From positions 47,618 through 111,617 of the forward strand of contig NZ_JAAUVI010000013.1 in NCBI RefSeq assembly GCF_021352225.1: a stretch of DNA of 64,000 nt, read 5' to 3'. Below are positions 1 to 10,811 of this stretch, piece by piece. The stretch is from Methylobacterium sp. C25 (GTDB lineage: Bacteria > Pseudomonadota > Alphaproteobacteria > Rhizobiales > Beijerinckiaceae). The notes under the pieces were generated by a model. The model did not search any database, had not been told where the DNA came from, and saw nothing but the letters and a program-made list of their open reading frames with translations. Position numbers and translations under genes: made by a program. Numbering within the stretch: position 1 is the first letter of the stretch; every line of letters begins with the position of its first letter.

Positions 1-116
1 CCGTGACGATCACTTGTTGTGCGCGACGAGGCCGAGCGTGGTTTTCGGGGCTCGCGCTCGAGCGAGAAGCTGGCTCGGGCGAGTTCCGGGCCGACGCGCA
101 GTGAGCGCTGCGCGCC

Positions 117-716
117 TCACTGCGGCTGGACCGGACCCCGCGCCTCGCTCTGCGCCTCCACGATCAACCGCAACGGTCCGTGCGTCACCGCGTCGAGCGG
201 CCAGCAGGTCGAGAGGGCGAGCCTCCGCCCCGGCGCCTGCGGATCGATGCCGGATTCGTCCCAGCGGGCGACGCGGCTGCCGGTAACGCGGAAAGTCGCC
301 GTGGTGCCGTCGGAGCGCGTGACATCGATCGGGTCGCCTGGCTTGAGGCGTCCCAGCACCGCGAACTGCGTGTCCCGATGCGCGGCATAGACCGCCGTGC
401 CGGGCTCGCCGGCCTGAGGGGTGCCCTCGACATGGCCGGGGCCGAAGGCGAGGGCCTGGCCGCTGCTGCCAGCGAGCGCGATGTAGCTCTCGCCGCCGAG
501 CGTCAGGCGCGCCACCGGCACCGTGTCGGCCCATGGCCAGGGCTTTTCGGGTCGGCCGCTGGCCAGCGTCTCGGCAAAGGCCCGCTCCAACAGCGCTTGG
601 GCGAGAGCGGCCTTGGCGGGGATCCAGGCTCCTTGAGCCGTCAGCCCGAGGCCGCAGACGATGAGGAGGGCGGCCGCAGCCGCCCTCCCCGTCTTGAGCG
701 TGATGGCGGCGCGCAT
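117..716 (-). CDS. class GN sortase (transpeptidase)
   Basis: Sortase-type cysteine transpeptidase of 199 residues that should cleave an LPxT-G-like signal and anchor or process its partner outside the inner membrane. The N-terminal hydrophobic stretch (about residues 11-30) looks like a signal anchor. The sortase catalytic residues are visible: His113 in AHRDTQF, Cys171 in LSTCWP and Arg183 in PLRL. The ATG overlaps the stop codon of the upstream VIT/vWA gene by one base, so the two are almost certainly cotranslated. The C-terminal sorting signal of that neighbour makes it the likely dedicated substrate. The family is known in Gram-negative bacteria as the class GN sortase paired with a marine proteobacterial sortase target protein. 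Specificity is inferred from this pairing. Confidence 0.9.
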   Translation of the reverse strand: MRAAITLKTGRAAAAALLIVCGLGLTAQGAWIPAKAALAQALLERAFAETLASGRPEKPWPWADTVPVARLTLGGESYIALAGSSGQALAFGPGHVEGTPQAGEPGTAVYAAHRDTQFAVLGRLKPGDPIDVTRSDGTTATFRVTGSRVARWDESGIDPQAPGRRLALSTCWPLDAVTHGPLRLIVEAQSEARGPVQPQ

Positions 717-2869
717 CAGGCGAACCGGCGCGTGCGGGCGACGAGCAGGCCGAGGCCCAGGAGCGTCAGGCCGAGCCAGACGCGGATCTCGAAATCCGTC
801 GCCGTCTGAGGGAGGGCTACGCCCGGGGCGACGGCTTTCCGCAATTCGGCACGGCGCTGAACCGGGGGCGGCGCGATCGGCGCAGCCCGCTCGCCAGCGG
901 GCCCAAAGACCTTCTCGAAATCCCAGCCTGCCGGCAGGTTGAGCGGCAGCTCGGCCGAGGTCAGGCGGGCACCGGCCGGGCGGCGGGGGGTGGCATCGAT
1001 GGCGACGAGACTGGTGAGCCGCGTCATCAGCTTGTGGCCCAGCGCCAGCTTGAGGATCGCCGCATCCGCCGTCTCGGCATTCATCTTACCGGTGATGCGC
1101 GCGGTCTCGGCGTCGCCGATCTTGGCCCGCGCCCAGGCCTTGGAGATACCGGCGCCCTCGGGAGCGGACGAGAGGTCGAGCGTCTGCGTCCAGGTCTTGT
1201 CGCCGATGCGTCCGCTCAGCGTCAGCGTGCCGTTCGCCTTCGGCAGCTTGGCCGAGAGCACCAGCGGCTCGCCCCGATAGAGGTCGGGCAGCAGGTCCGG
1301 CGTCACGTCCGCTCCTCCTTCCGAGAAGGTGGCCGTGATGTCGGTGACGACTGGGCTTTCGAGCTTGGAGAAGAGTTCGCGGGTGCGCTCGGCGACCTGA
1401 TCGATCGTGCTGATGTTGGTGTAACTGCCCCGGCCGAGCTCTGCTGCGTGCTGCATGAGATGGCCGTTCGGCGCCGAGCCGATGCCCACCATGAAGAGCC
1501 GCGAGCGGCCTCTCCCCGCCGCGATGGCGGAAAAGATCTGGTCCTCGTTGCCGATGGCGCCATCGGTCAGGAAGACGACCTGACGGATGCTTTTCGTGTC
1601 CTCCGGATTGGAGTCCTTGAGGGCCGCCTGCAGCGGGGCCAGCATCTCGGTGCCGCCATTGGCCTCGAGTGCCGCGACATAGGCTTTGGCCCGGTCGAGA
1701 TTGGCCTGATCCGCCGGCACGGTAGCCGGGAAGACGCTGTCCATGGTGTGGTCGAAGCGGATGACGTTGAAGCGGTCGCTCGGGCCGAGGCGGTCGAGCG
1801 CAGCCAGCAGGCCGGCCTTGGCCTGGCGGATCGAAGTGCCGCCCATTGAGCCGGAATTGTCGATGACGAAGGTCACGTCACGCGGAAGCCGCGGGCCGGC
1901 CTTGCCCTCTGGCGGCGTCACCGCGGCGAGGACGTAGTCCCGGTCGCCGACATGCTCGCGGAACAGGCCGACGGTCGGCGTCACGCTCGGGGCGGGCTTC
2001 CAGACCAACTCGAAATCGCTGTCCGCCGGAACCGGACCGTCGGCGAGGCTGATCGTGCGGCTCTGCGGGCCGGTCTCCTCGATCTTGACCTTGTGGGTGT
2101 CGCTGCGGAGCGCGCCGAGGTCGAAGCCGGCCTTGAGGCTGACATGCACCGTCACCGGGTTCACCGGCGCGTGCGTCGAGGGATCGAGGACCGGCGGAGT
2201 GATGCGGTCGCGGTCGGGCACCGGATCGGCCCCGCCCGTGGCCGGGTCCTCGCCGACGAGGTTCACGATCGGCGGGGCCGGGTTGTAGCGTGGCGCGACG
2301 ACGAGGGGGACGCGCAGTGAATAGCGGTCGCCGCTATGGCGCACGGTCTGCTGGTACTCGATGCGCACCAGCACGGTTTCGCCGGGGCCGATATTGGCCA
2401 CCGCGTTGGTGAAGACGTTGGGCCGCTCCTGCTCGGTGAGGGCCGCCGTCTTTCCCTCACTCTTGGCCGCCTCGTAGTCGCGCTTGGCCTGGGCGCGCTC
2501 GCGGATGTCGGCGACGACGATGCGATCGCCGATGACGAGCTTCATGCTGTCCACCGCCGCATCCTCCGGAAGCGGGTAGACGTAGGTGCCCTCGACCCAT
2601 TCCTTGGTGGTGTTGCGGAAGGCCTGGGTGACGACGGCACGGGCAGTGGGGCCGCTGACGTCGACGGTGACATCGGTCATCAGGCGGGGCGCCTCGACCG
2701 GGGCAGCGTCGTCCGGACCGCGCAGGACGAGTTCGCCGCTGCCGGGCGGAAGCGTCGCCGCGCGGGGCGCGCCAGGGACACTGAACAGGGCGACGAGCCC
2801 GAGGATCAGAGGATAAAGGCGCGCGGCCCGGGGCCGCGTTCGCGCGAGTGGGAAGGCGAGGACTGACAT
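716..2869 (-). CDS. VIT and vWA domain sortase target protein
   Basis: Secreted protein of 717 residues. It has a signal peptide (hydrophobic about residues 18-38, ending APRAA), a VIT (inter-alpha-trypsin inhibitor) domain at about 45-190, and a von Willebrand A domain from about 330. That domain carries a complete MIDAS (DNSGS at 337-341, the Thr of GGTEM near 407, TDG at 435-437). The last 32 residues are a sorting signal: LPQTA at 686-690, a hydrophobic helix, then the basic tail ARTRRFA. I chose the ATG at 2869 because GGAGAG lies five bases upstream and it gives a normal signal peptide; an in-frame start 17 codons earlier gives a poor leader. It is translationally coupled to the sortase gene. 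It likely binds metal-dependent ligands at the cell surface; the ligand is unknown. Confidence 0.9.
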   Translation of the reverse strand: MSVLAFPLARTRPRAARLYPLILGLVALFSVPGAPRAATLPPGSGELVLRGPDDAAPVEAPRLMTDVTVDVSGPTARAVVTQAFRNTTKEWVEGTYVYPLPEDAAVDSMKLVIGDRIVVADIRERAQAKRDYEAAKSEGKTAALTEQERPNVFTNAVANIGPGETVLVRIEYQQTVRHSGDRYSLRVPLVVAPRYNPAPPIVNLVGEDPATGGADPVPDRDRITPPVLDPSTHAPVNPVTVHVSLKAGFDLGALRSDTHKVKIEETGPQSRTISLADGPVPADSDFELVWKPAPSVTPTVGLFREHVGDRDYVLAAVTPPEGKAGPRLPRDVTFVIDNSGSMGGTSIRQAKAGLLAALDRLGPSDRFNVIRFDHTMDSVFPATVPADQANLDRAKAYVAALEANGGTEMLAPLQAALKDSNPEDTKSIRQVVFLTDGAIGNEDQIFSAIAAGRGRSRLFMVGIGSAPNGHLMQHAAELGRGSYTNISTIDQVAERTRELFSKLESPVVTDITATFSEGGADVTPDLLPDLYRGEPLVLSAKLPKANGTLTLSGRIGDKTWTQTLDLSSAPEGAGISKAWARAKIGDAETARITGKMNAETADAAILKLALGHKLMTRLTSLVAIDATPRRPAGARLTSAELPLNLPAGWDFEKVFGPAGERAAPIAPPPVQRRAELRKAVAPGVALPQTATDFEIRVWLGLTLLGLGLLVARTRRFA

Positions 2870-3529
2870 GGTGGCTCTCCGATCGCCCGGCTTCGGTGCC
2901 GGATCGACCAGAAGCGTCATCCAGAGCGCCCTGCCCCGCCACGGGAAGTGTCACGCTTGTTCGGCCGTGTTCCGGACGCAGGCGGCGGGCGAAGGCGGAT
3001 TCGTGCGGTCCAGTGCGTTTCGTGCCGAATCTGCAGTTTTCGGCATCTTCCACTGCCGACCACGGGACACGCTGCCGCGTGAACGCGAAGCCGCAGCCCG
3101 TTTCGAATGGATACGGCAGGCTTGCCATCATCCTTCGGTCATCGCTTGGGGCAGACGAAGTGGCCCCGTAACGTCCCGCTAACGTAACGGGCACCCGCGC
3201 ACTCTCTGGTTCGAACCAGAAGAACGGCGGCGAGCGCCGCCGTCACGGCGATGATCAGAAATGTCGTTCGGTCCGGCATGGCGCTCATCGCGATATCGGC
3301 GCTCCCCCGATGTCTCGCACCGCATTCCGGACCTGGACGATTGCGTAGAACCTGCTCCCGTCAGTCCGAGGAGAGGTATCCAACAAGGTCGGCTCTGTAC
3401 TCTGTTCGTTCCGATCGGTAGGGATGCGCTGAACTGCCTTGTCCAAGTTCCGCGGAACACGACATGGGTGTCACGCGGTGTCGCCCCATCCGCGTGCCGC
3501 CACGACCAGATCCGAGACTGAGCCCCCGC
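2870..3529. other. intergenic region between VIT/vWA gene and uvrA
   Basis: This region should contain the divergent promoters of the sortase-target operon and of uvrA. The only coding candidate I can support weakly is a 49-codon minus-strand frame at 3139-3288. A perfect 12-bp palindrome, GTTCCGCGGAAC, lies at 3447-3458, about 70 bp before the uvrA start. It does not have the spacing of the alphaproteobacterial SOS box. No convincing -35/-10 pair was identified. Confidence 0.4.
3139..3288 (-). CDS. possible small single-pass membrane protein (49 aa)
   Basis: Short open frame beginning MSAMPDRTTFLIIAVTAALA, so residues 9-25 form one hydrophobic segment, followed by a basic, Cys-containing tail (CAGARY, then GHFVCPKR). 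Topology would be a short N-terminus and a positively charged C-terminus. A purine-rich GGGGGAG sits about 13 bases before the ATG, which is longer than ideal. It lies alone between the VIT/vWA gene and uvrA. I recognise no family. The support is the typical small-membrane-protein layout and a position that no other gene explains; it could equally be chance. Confidence 0.3.
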   Translation of the reverse strand: MSAMPDRTTFLIIAVTAALAAVLLVRTRECAGARYVSGTLRGHFVCPKR

Positions 3530-6571
<3,042 letters not shown>

Positions 6572-7104
6572 AGCGAGTCGCGAGCCTCCGGACCTCGGCG
6601 CGGCTCTTACTGCCACGCTTGATTCGTACCGGCCGGCCCGTTCAGACCTTGGAAGAGGTGGTTGGGCTGCCCATGGCGGGTGGCCCTCCCCGGCGGCATG
6701 CGGCCCCGCGCGGCAGCGCAATGCGTAATTCTCCCGCCTGCCCTGCTTGAATGTCCCGAGCCGGATGTGGGCGGCAAGGCTTTGATTGGTATGCGCTATT
6801 TTTCCAGCGTCCGCCGATCGGGGCCCGAAAAATGCCGCGACGGGGCCCTCCGCAACCCTTTGTTGCTCCGCCGCAAAAATGCGGCTTTTGCGCAACGGTG
6901 GATCTGCAACTGCCCAGCCTTACGGCAAAGCTCTGTCATTCCGGAGCGGTCTGTAGAATAGTTCCCAACGTTGAGACTTGAGGTGGGGCCGTAAGGGGGC
7001 GCCCGGGACGACCGTACAGAACCCGCGAAGCAAAGCGAGGTACTGACCAAGTCGTTCGGGGGCTACGGGGCGGACGCCTGAAATCCTTGGGAAGGAATGA
7101 GAAA
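6572..7104. other. 533-bp gene-free region upstream of the outer-membrane protein gene
   Basis: I see no credible coding frame. A short hairpin with GCCGC/GCGGC arms (6870-6874 and 6881-6885) followed by TTTT lies in the middle, on the plus strand, but it is too weak and too far from uvrA to call a terminator. The last 150 bases before the ATG at 7105 are likely the promoter and untranslated leader of a strongly expressed gene; TAGAAT at 6953-6958 could be a -10 element. A small RNA here cannot be excluded. Confidence 0.35.
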
Positions 7105-8103
7105 ATGTTGAAGAACTGGCTCGCCGCGGGAGCGCTCGCGCTCACCGCCGGCATGACGACCACCGCCGCTTTCGCTCAGACCACCACCGTCCCCGGTGAG
7201 CAGGTCGGCCTCGCGACCGGTGCTCCGCTTCCGGAGGGCGTGTACGCCGTCAATACGTTCCTCTACCGCAGCAACGACTTCAACCCGGCCAACGCCGGTG
7301 TCGATATCGGCATCAACATCCCGATCCTGCTGTGGTCGACCCCGTGGGTTCCGCTCGGTGGTCGCCTCGAGCTCGCCGTTGCTCCCCCGACCGTCATGGG
7401 CTTCGGCCGTGGCCGTGGCGCCACCGGCGTCCGTGACTTCACCGTCAACGTCGGTACCTTCGTCGGCGGCATCTGGGCCTTCGACCTCGGCGGCAACTTC
7501 GGCGTCAGCGTCCTCGGCGGCGCGTACCTGAACGACCTCGACGGCGATCGCGGCATCGTCAAGCTGAACAACGGCGTCGTGACGAACCCCTTCGGCGCGG
7601 CTCTCGGCCAGCTGTCGTCCAACACCTACCGTCTCGGCGTTGCTGGTTCGTACACCGGTGACGGCTGGAACATCACCGCCAACCTGACCTACAACTTCTA
7701 CGACACCCCCGGCCGGTTCGAGAACGCCAACGTCATCGCTCGTTCGATCCTGTATCGTCCGTCTGACGCGCTCAACCTCGACCTGACCGCGACGAAGAAG
7801 TTCGACCTCTTCAACGAGGGCAAGGCCAAGTTCGAGTTCGGTGCCATCGGTTACGGTACCGTCAACCTCGACACCAGCGCGAACTCGCTCGCCTTCAACA
7901 ACCGCGGCTACTTCGCCCTCGGTGGTCTCGTCGGCTACGACTTCGGCCTCTTCACCGCCCAGGCTTACGTCGCCCACTACGTGGCGTCCGATCGCCGCGC
8001 TTACGGCAACGGCGACGTGACCGAAGGCTGGTTCCGCGTGATCGTGCCGCTGTACTCGCCGACCCCGGCTGCCGCTCCGGCTCCGATCGTCCGCAAGTAC
8101 TGA
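7105..8103 (+). CDS. outer-membrane channel-like protein (PF13557 / SphA-type transporter)
   Basis: Exported beta-barrel protein of 332 residues. The signal peptide is textbook: Lys at position 3, a hydrophobic stretch, and cleavage after AAFA at about residue 25. The rest is alternating beta structure rich in Gly, Asn and Tyr, with repeated segments such as WNITANLTYNFYD and YFALGGLVGYDFGLF, resembling the Phenol_MetA_deg/SphA family of outer-membrane proteins. The ATG at 7105 follows GGAAGGAA. Codon choice is uniform and dominated by C-ending codons, as in highly expressed genes, and the gene stands alone with two hairpins behind it. It probably forms a channel for small hydrophobic or organic solutes, but the substrate cannot be read from the sequence. 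Confidence 0.8.
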   Translation: MLKNWLAAGALALTAGMTTTAAFAQTTTVPGEQVGLATGAPLPEGVYAVNTFLYRSNDFNPANAGVDIGINIPILLWSTPWVPLGGRLELAVAPPTVMGFGRGRGATGVRDFTVNVGTFVGGIWAFDLGGNFGVSVLGGAYLNDLDGDRGIVKLNNGVVTNPFGAALGQLSSNTYRLGVAGSYTGDGWNITANLTYNFYDTPGRFENANVIARSILYRPSDALNLDLTATKKFDLFNEGKAKFEFGAIGYGTVNLDTSANSLAFNNRGYFALGGLVGYDFGLFTAQAYVAHYVASDRRAYGNGDVTEGWFRVIVPLYSPTPAAAPAPIVRKY

Positions 8104-8111
8104 TCCGAACC

Positions 8112-8131
8112 GGGGCGCTGCAAAGCGCCCC
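8112..8131 (+). terminator. GC-rich hairpin directly after the outer-membrane protein gene
   Basis: Perfect 8-bp arms GGGGCGCT and AGCGCCCC with a 4-base loop, starting eight bases after the stop codon at 8103. It has no T-run, so it probably protects the 3' end of the message or assists the stronger terminator that follows. Confidence 0.6.
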
Positions 8132-8150
8132 GACGGTCAAGACCGAAGAG

Positions 8151-8185
8151 CCGTCCGACCCAGCCGGGTCGGGCGGTTTTTCTTT
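8151..8185 (+). terminator. Rho-independent terminator of the outer-membrane protein gene
   Basis: Arms CCGTCCGACCC (8151-8161) and GGGTCGGGCGG (8166-8176) pair with one G-T wobble around a 4-base loop. TTTTTCTTT follows immediately at 8177-8185. This is a classic intrinsic terminator on the plus strand. Confidence 0.92.
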
Positions 8186-8296
8186 GTCGTCGATGCCCTG
8201 TTGCAGATCTGATCGCTGCGGCTTCGATCAAAGGCGACGGCCGCCTGCTCGCAACAGCCGAGCGGTCATTCGTCGATGAACGAAGCGCCCCGGCCG

Positions 8297-9010
8297 TCAG
8301 TCCCGGATCAGACGGCCCGTATAGACCACCTGCCCCGTCGGCTGTCCCGTCGGCGAGCCGCCCTTGGGCTCGACCGAGACGGCGATGAGGCCCTCGCTGC
8401 CGTTCGTGCCGGCCGGCAGGGCGATGCGGCTCGCGCCAGGGCCGACGAGGCCGATCGGCTTCGGCGTCTTGTCTGCGCCGACGTACCAGAGCTGCAGGCT
8501 ATTCCCGTCGGGTGCCTTCGCGGCGACGGGGCGCACCTGCGCTGTGCCGCTGGCCGTATCGACGCTGACGATCAGCGCTGGCAGGTCGCCCCCGCTCGTC
8601 ACCACCGCGACGTAGCGCCCCCGCGCGTCCGGCTCGGAGGGCCGCGGTCCCACAGCTACGAACAGCGCGAGCCCGGCCGCGATCAGGCCGGTCCCGGTCG
8701 CGGTCATCCGCCAGCGCCGGACCTTGGCGGCGAGAGCCGCGATCCGGTTGTCGTTGGCCGGATGGACAATGGCGGAGGGACCGGGCAGGGCCTGCTGGAT
8801 CGCGCTCCAGAGGCGCGGAGGCGGATTCTCGTCCGGCACGGCGAGGCTCAGAGGCGCGAGTCGCCGTTCCCAGTCGCGCACACGCGCCTCCGCCACCGGG
8901 TCCCGGGCCAGTTCGGCCGCCATGGCCGCGCGCTCGTCGGAGGGCAGCGTGCCCAGCACATATTCCGCAGCGCGGAATTCGCTGTCGCTGTCGAAGGGGC
9001 CGCCGCTCAT
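8297..9010 (-). CDS. anti-sigma factor, RskA-like
   Basis: Membrane-anchored anti-sigma factor of 237 residues that should hold the adjacent ECF sigma factor inactive. The N-terminal cytosolic part (1-95) has the anti-sigma helical pattern (AAEYVLGTLPSDERAAM). A single membrane helix follows at about 100-122 (TGTGLIAAGLALFVAVG). The exported C-terminal domain carries the RskA-type motif LQLWYVGADKTPKPIGLV. There is no HxxxCxxC zinc motif, so it is not a ZAS/ChrR-type zinc anti-sigma. Its ATG overlaps the sigma stop codon by four bases (ATGA), which indicates translational coupling. Release of the sigma factor probably needs regulated proteolysis or an envelope signal; the signal is not evident. 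Confidence 0.85.
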   Translation of the reverse strand: MSGGPFDSDSEFRAAEYVLGTLPSDERAAMAAELARDPVAEARVRDWERRLAPLSLAVPDENPPPRLWSAIQQALPGPSAIVHPANDNRIAALAAKVRRWRMTATGTGLIAAGLALFVAVGPRPSEPDARGRYVAVVTSGGDLPALIVSVDTASGTAQVRPVAAKAPDGNSLQLWYVGADKTPKPIGLVGPGASRIALPAGTNGSEGLIAVSVEPKGGSPTGQPTGQVVYTGRLIRD

Positions 9011-9558
9011 CGTGCGCCCTCCAGGCAGCCCTTCAGGCTGGCGAGCGTGCGATGCAGCCAAGTCTTGATGGTGTTGACGGGCTTGTCGTGACGGCGCGCC
9101 AGCTCCTCGCGGGACCAGCCCTCGCAATAGGCCAGCATCACGCATTCGGCCTGGACGGCGTCGAGGCGGCCGAGGCAGGCTCTCAAGGCATCGCGGTCGA
9201 GCAGGGCTCCCTCGCCGGAGCGCGGGTCGGCCAAATGCTCCAGCCAATCCTCTCCGTCTTCGCGCACCGGACCCTGTACCTCGCCTTTACGCCGCACTCC
9301 GTCGATCGCGCGGTTACGTGCGATGGTGGAGAGCCATGGCAGCGGCCGACCGTTCTCGGGGACGTAGGAACCGGCCGCCTGCCAGATCTTCAAGTACACG
9401 TCCTGAAGCACGTCCTCGGCCAAACTCCTGTCGCGCTGGATACGCAGGATGATCCCGAATAGTTTCGGGGCGGTCAGATCGTAGAGCACCCGCAGGGAGG
9501 ATTGGTCTCCGGCGGCGATCTCGCGCAGGAGCCTTGCCAAGGTCGGATCGTCACGCAC
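9007..9558 (-). CDS. ECF (group 4) RNA polymerase sigma factor
   Basis: Compact sigma-70 of 183 residues with only the two core domains. Region 2 includes SLAEDVLQDVYLKIW and RPLPWLSTIARNRAIDGVRR; region 4 includes AYCEGWSREELARRHDKPVNTIKTWLHRTLASL. It directs RNA polymerase to a small regulon, usually including its own operon. The start is GTG at 9558, preceded by AGGTGA at six bases. It is the first gene of a two-gene unit with the RskA-like anti-sigma factor. The divergent neighbour across 218 bp is an HtrA-like protein that may be part of the same response. I could not identify its promoter motif. Confidence 0.92.
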   Translation of the reverse strand: MRDDPTLARLLREIAAGDQSSLRVLYDLTAPKLFGIILRIQRDRSLAEDVLQDVYLKIWQAAGSYVPENGRPLPWLSTIARNRAIDGVRRKGEVQGPVREDGEDWLEHLADPRSGEGALLDRDALRACLGRLDAVQAECVMLAYCEGWSREELARRHDKPVNTIKTWLHRTLASLKGCLEGAR

Positions 9559-9776
9559 GAGGAGTCACCTGTCGGTCGCGTGACATGGCGTCTTTTGGAT
9601 CCTAGCCAAACCGTTCGCTCTGCGGAACGTTGTCGCCTTCATTAGCCGAGTGCTTGCCGGGATGCCACGGGGCGCCTGAGCTTGTTCACGGATCACGATC
9701 GTGCAGTCGCGGGTGTCGGACGGCATCCCCGCACCTATTTCTCCGGCTAGGCGCCAATCTCACCGGAGGGAGGCCG

Positions 9777-10751
9777 ATGGCCGTCCCAGACGTATCCAGG
9801 ATTCCAACCTCCGTGCAGCCCAAGCCGTCCGACTACAGCTACGATCTCGAACGCGCGCTGACCTCCGTGGTCTCCTTGTCGAGCCGCGTGCCGTCAGAGG
9901 CCTTCACGGCCGATACGCTCGGCACCGAGCGGGCGGGCAACGGCGTGGTGATCGGCGCGGATGGGCTGGTGCTCACCGTCGGCTATCTCATCATGGAGGC
10001 CGAATCGGTCTGGCTGACCACCCATGACGGCCGCTCTGTGCCAGCGCACGTCGTCGGATTCGATGCGGCGACGGGCTTCGGGCTGGTCCAGGCACTCGGC
10101 GTGCTCGACCTTCCAGCTCTCAAGATCGGCCGCTCGGACAGCCTCAAGATCGGCGACAAGGCGGTCGTCGCGGGCGCCGGTGGGCGGGGGCACAGTGTCG
10201 CTGTGGAGCTCGTCGCGCGCCAGGAATTTGCGGGCTACTGGGAATACCTGCTGGAAGAGGCCCTGTTCACGGCGCCCGCTCACCCGCATTGGGGGGGCAC
10301 CGCGCTGATCGGCCCGGGCGGTGATCTCCTCGGCATCGGCTCGCTGCAACTCCAGCAGGGCGGCGGTGGCCGGACGCAGGCCATCAACATGGTCGTGCCG
10401 ATCGATCTCCTGCCCCCGATCCTCGACGAGTTGCGCCTTCAGGGGCGCACCAATGCGCCGCCACGGCCCTGGCTCGGCCTCTACGCCACGGAGACCGAGG
10501 ACGGCGTCGTGGTGATGGGGCTGGTCGATGACGGACCGGCTCAGGCGTCGGATCTGCGTGCCGGAGACATCCTCTCGGCCGTCGCGGGTGAGCCCGTCGC
10601 CGACCTCGCCGGCTTCTTTCGGCAGGTCTGGGCGCTCGGCGATGCGGGTGCGCGTGTGCCGTTGAGCGTCCACCGCGACGGGACGGCGATCGCGCTCTCC
10701 GTGACGTCTGCGGATCGCAACACCTATCTGGTGCGACCCAAGCTGCACTGA
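9777..10751 (+). CDS. degenerate HtrA/DegP-like protein with PDZ domain (triad lost)
   Basis: Protein of 324 residues with the S1C (HtrA) protease fold at about 25-220 and a PDZ domain at about 235-310 (WLGLYATETEDGVVV, RAGDILSAVAGEPV). By eye all three catalytic positions are replaced: the LTNNHV motif reads LTVGYL (Tyr70 for His), the TDLA motif reads TGFG (Gly100 for Asp), and GNSGG reads PHWGG (Trp172 for Ser). There is no signal peptide or membrane helix, so it should be cytosolic, unlike DegP. The ATG at 9777 follows GGAGGGAGG; a longer frame upstream lacks such a site. It lies divergent to the ECF sigma/anti-sigma pair. It is probably a non-proteolytic binding or scaffold protein; this is inference. 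Confidence 0.85.
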   Translation: MAVPDVSRIPTSVQPKPSDYSYDLERALTSVVSLSSRVPSEAFTADTLGTERAGNGVVIGADGLVLTVGYLIMEAESVWLTTHDGRSVPAHVVGFDAATGFGLVQALGVLDLPALKIGRSDSLKIGDKAVVAGAGGRGHSVAVELVARQEFAGYWEYLLEEALFTAPAHPHWGGTALIGPGGDLLGIGSLQLQQGGGGRTQAINMVVPIDLLPPILDELRLQGRTNAPPRPWLGLYATETEDGVVVMGLVDDGPAQASDLRAGDILSAVAGEPVADLAGFFRQVWALGDAGARVPLSVHRDGTAIALSVTSADRNTYLVRPKLH

Positions 10752-10811
10752 GCTCGCGCGGATGCGATCGCGCCCGTTGATCGGCCAGGGGGCGATCCGC
10801 TATTCCGGCGC

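Noticed and set aside
3447..3458. GTTCCGCGGAAC palindrome as an SOS box of uvrA
   Set aside because: The alphaproteobacterial LexA site has GTTC half-sites with seven bases between. This palindrome has none, and I found no properly spaced pair nearby.
3179..3460. 93-codon minus-strand frame upstream of uvrA
   Set aside because: Ser/Arg-rich with no structure, and it overlaps the better 49-codon membrane frame in another phase.
6870..6889. hairpin with TTTT as a terminator of uvrA
   Set aside because: The arms are only five bases and it lies about 300 bp after the stop codon, so it is probably incidental.
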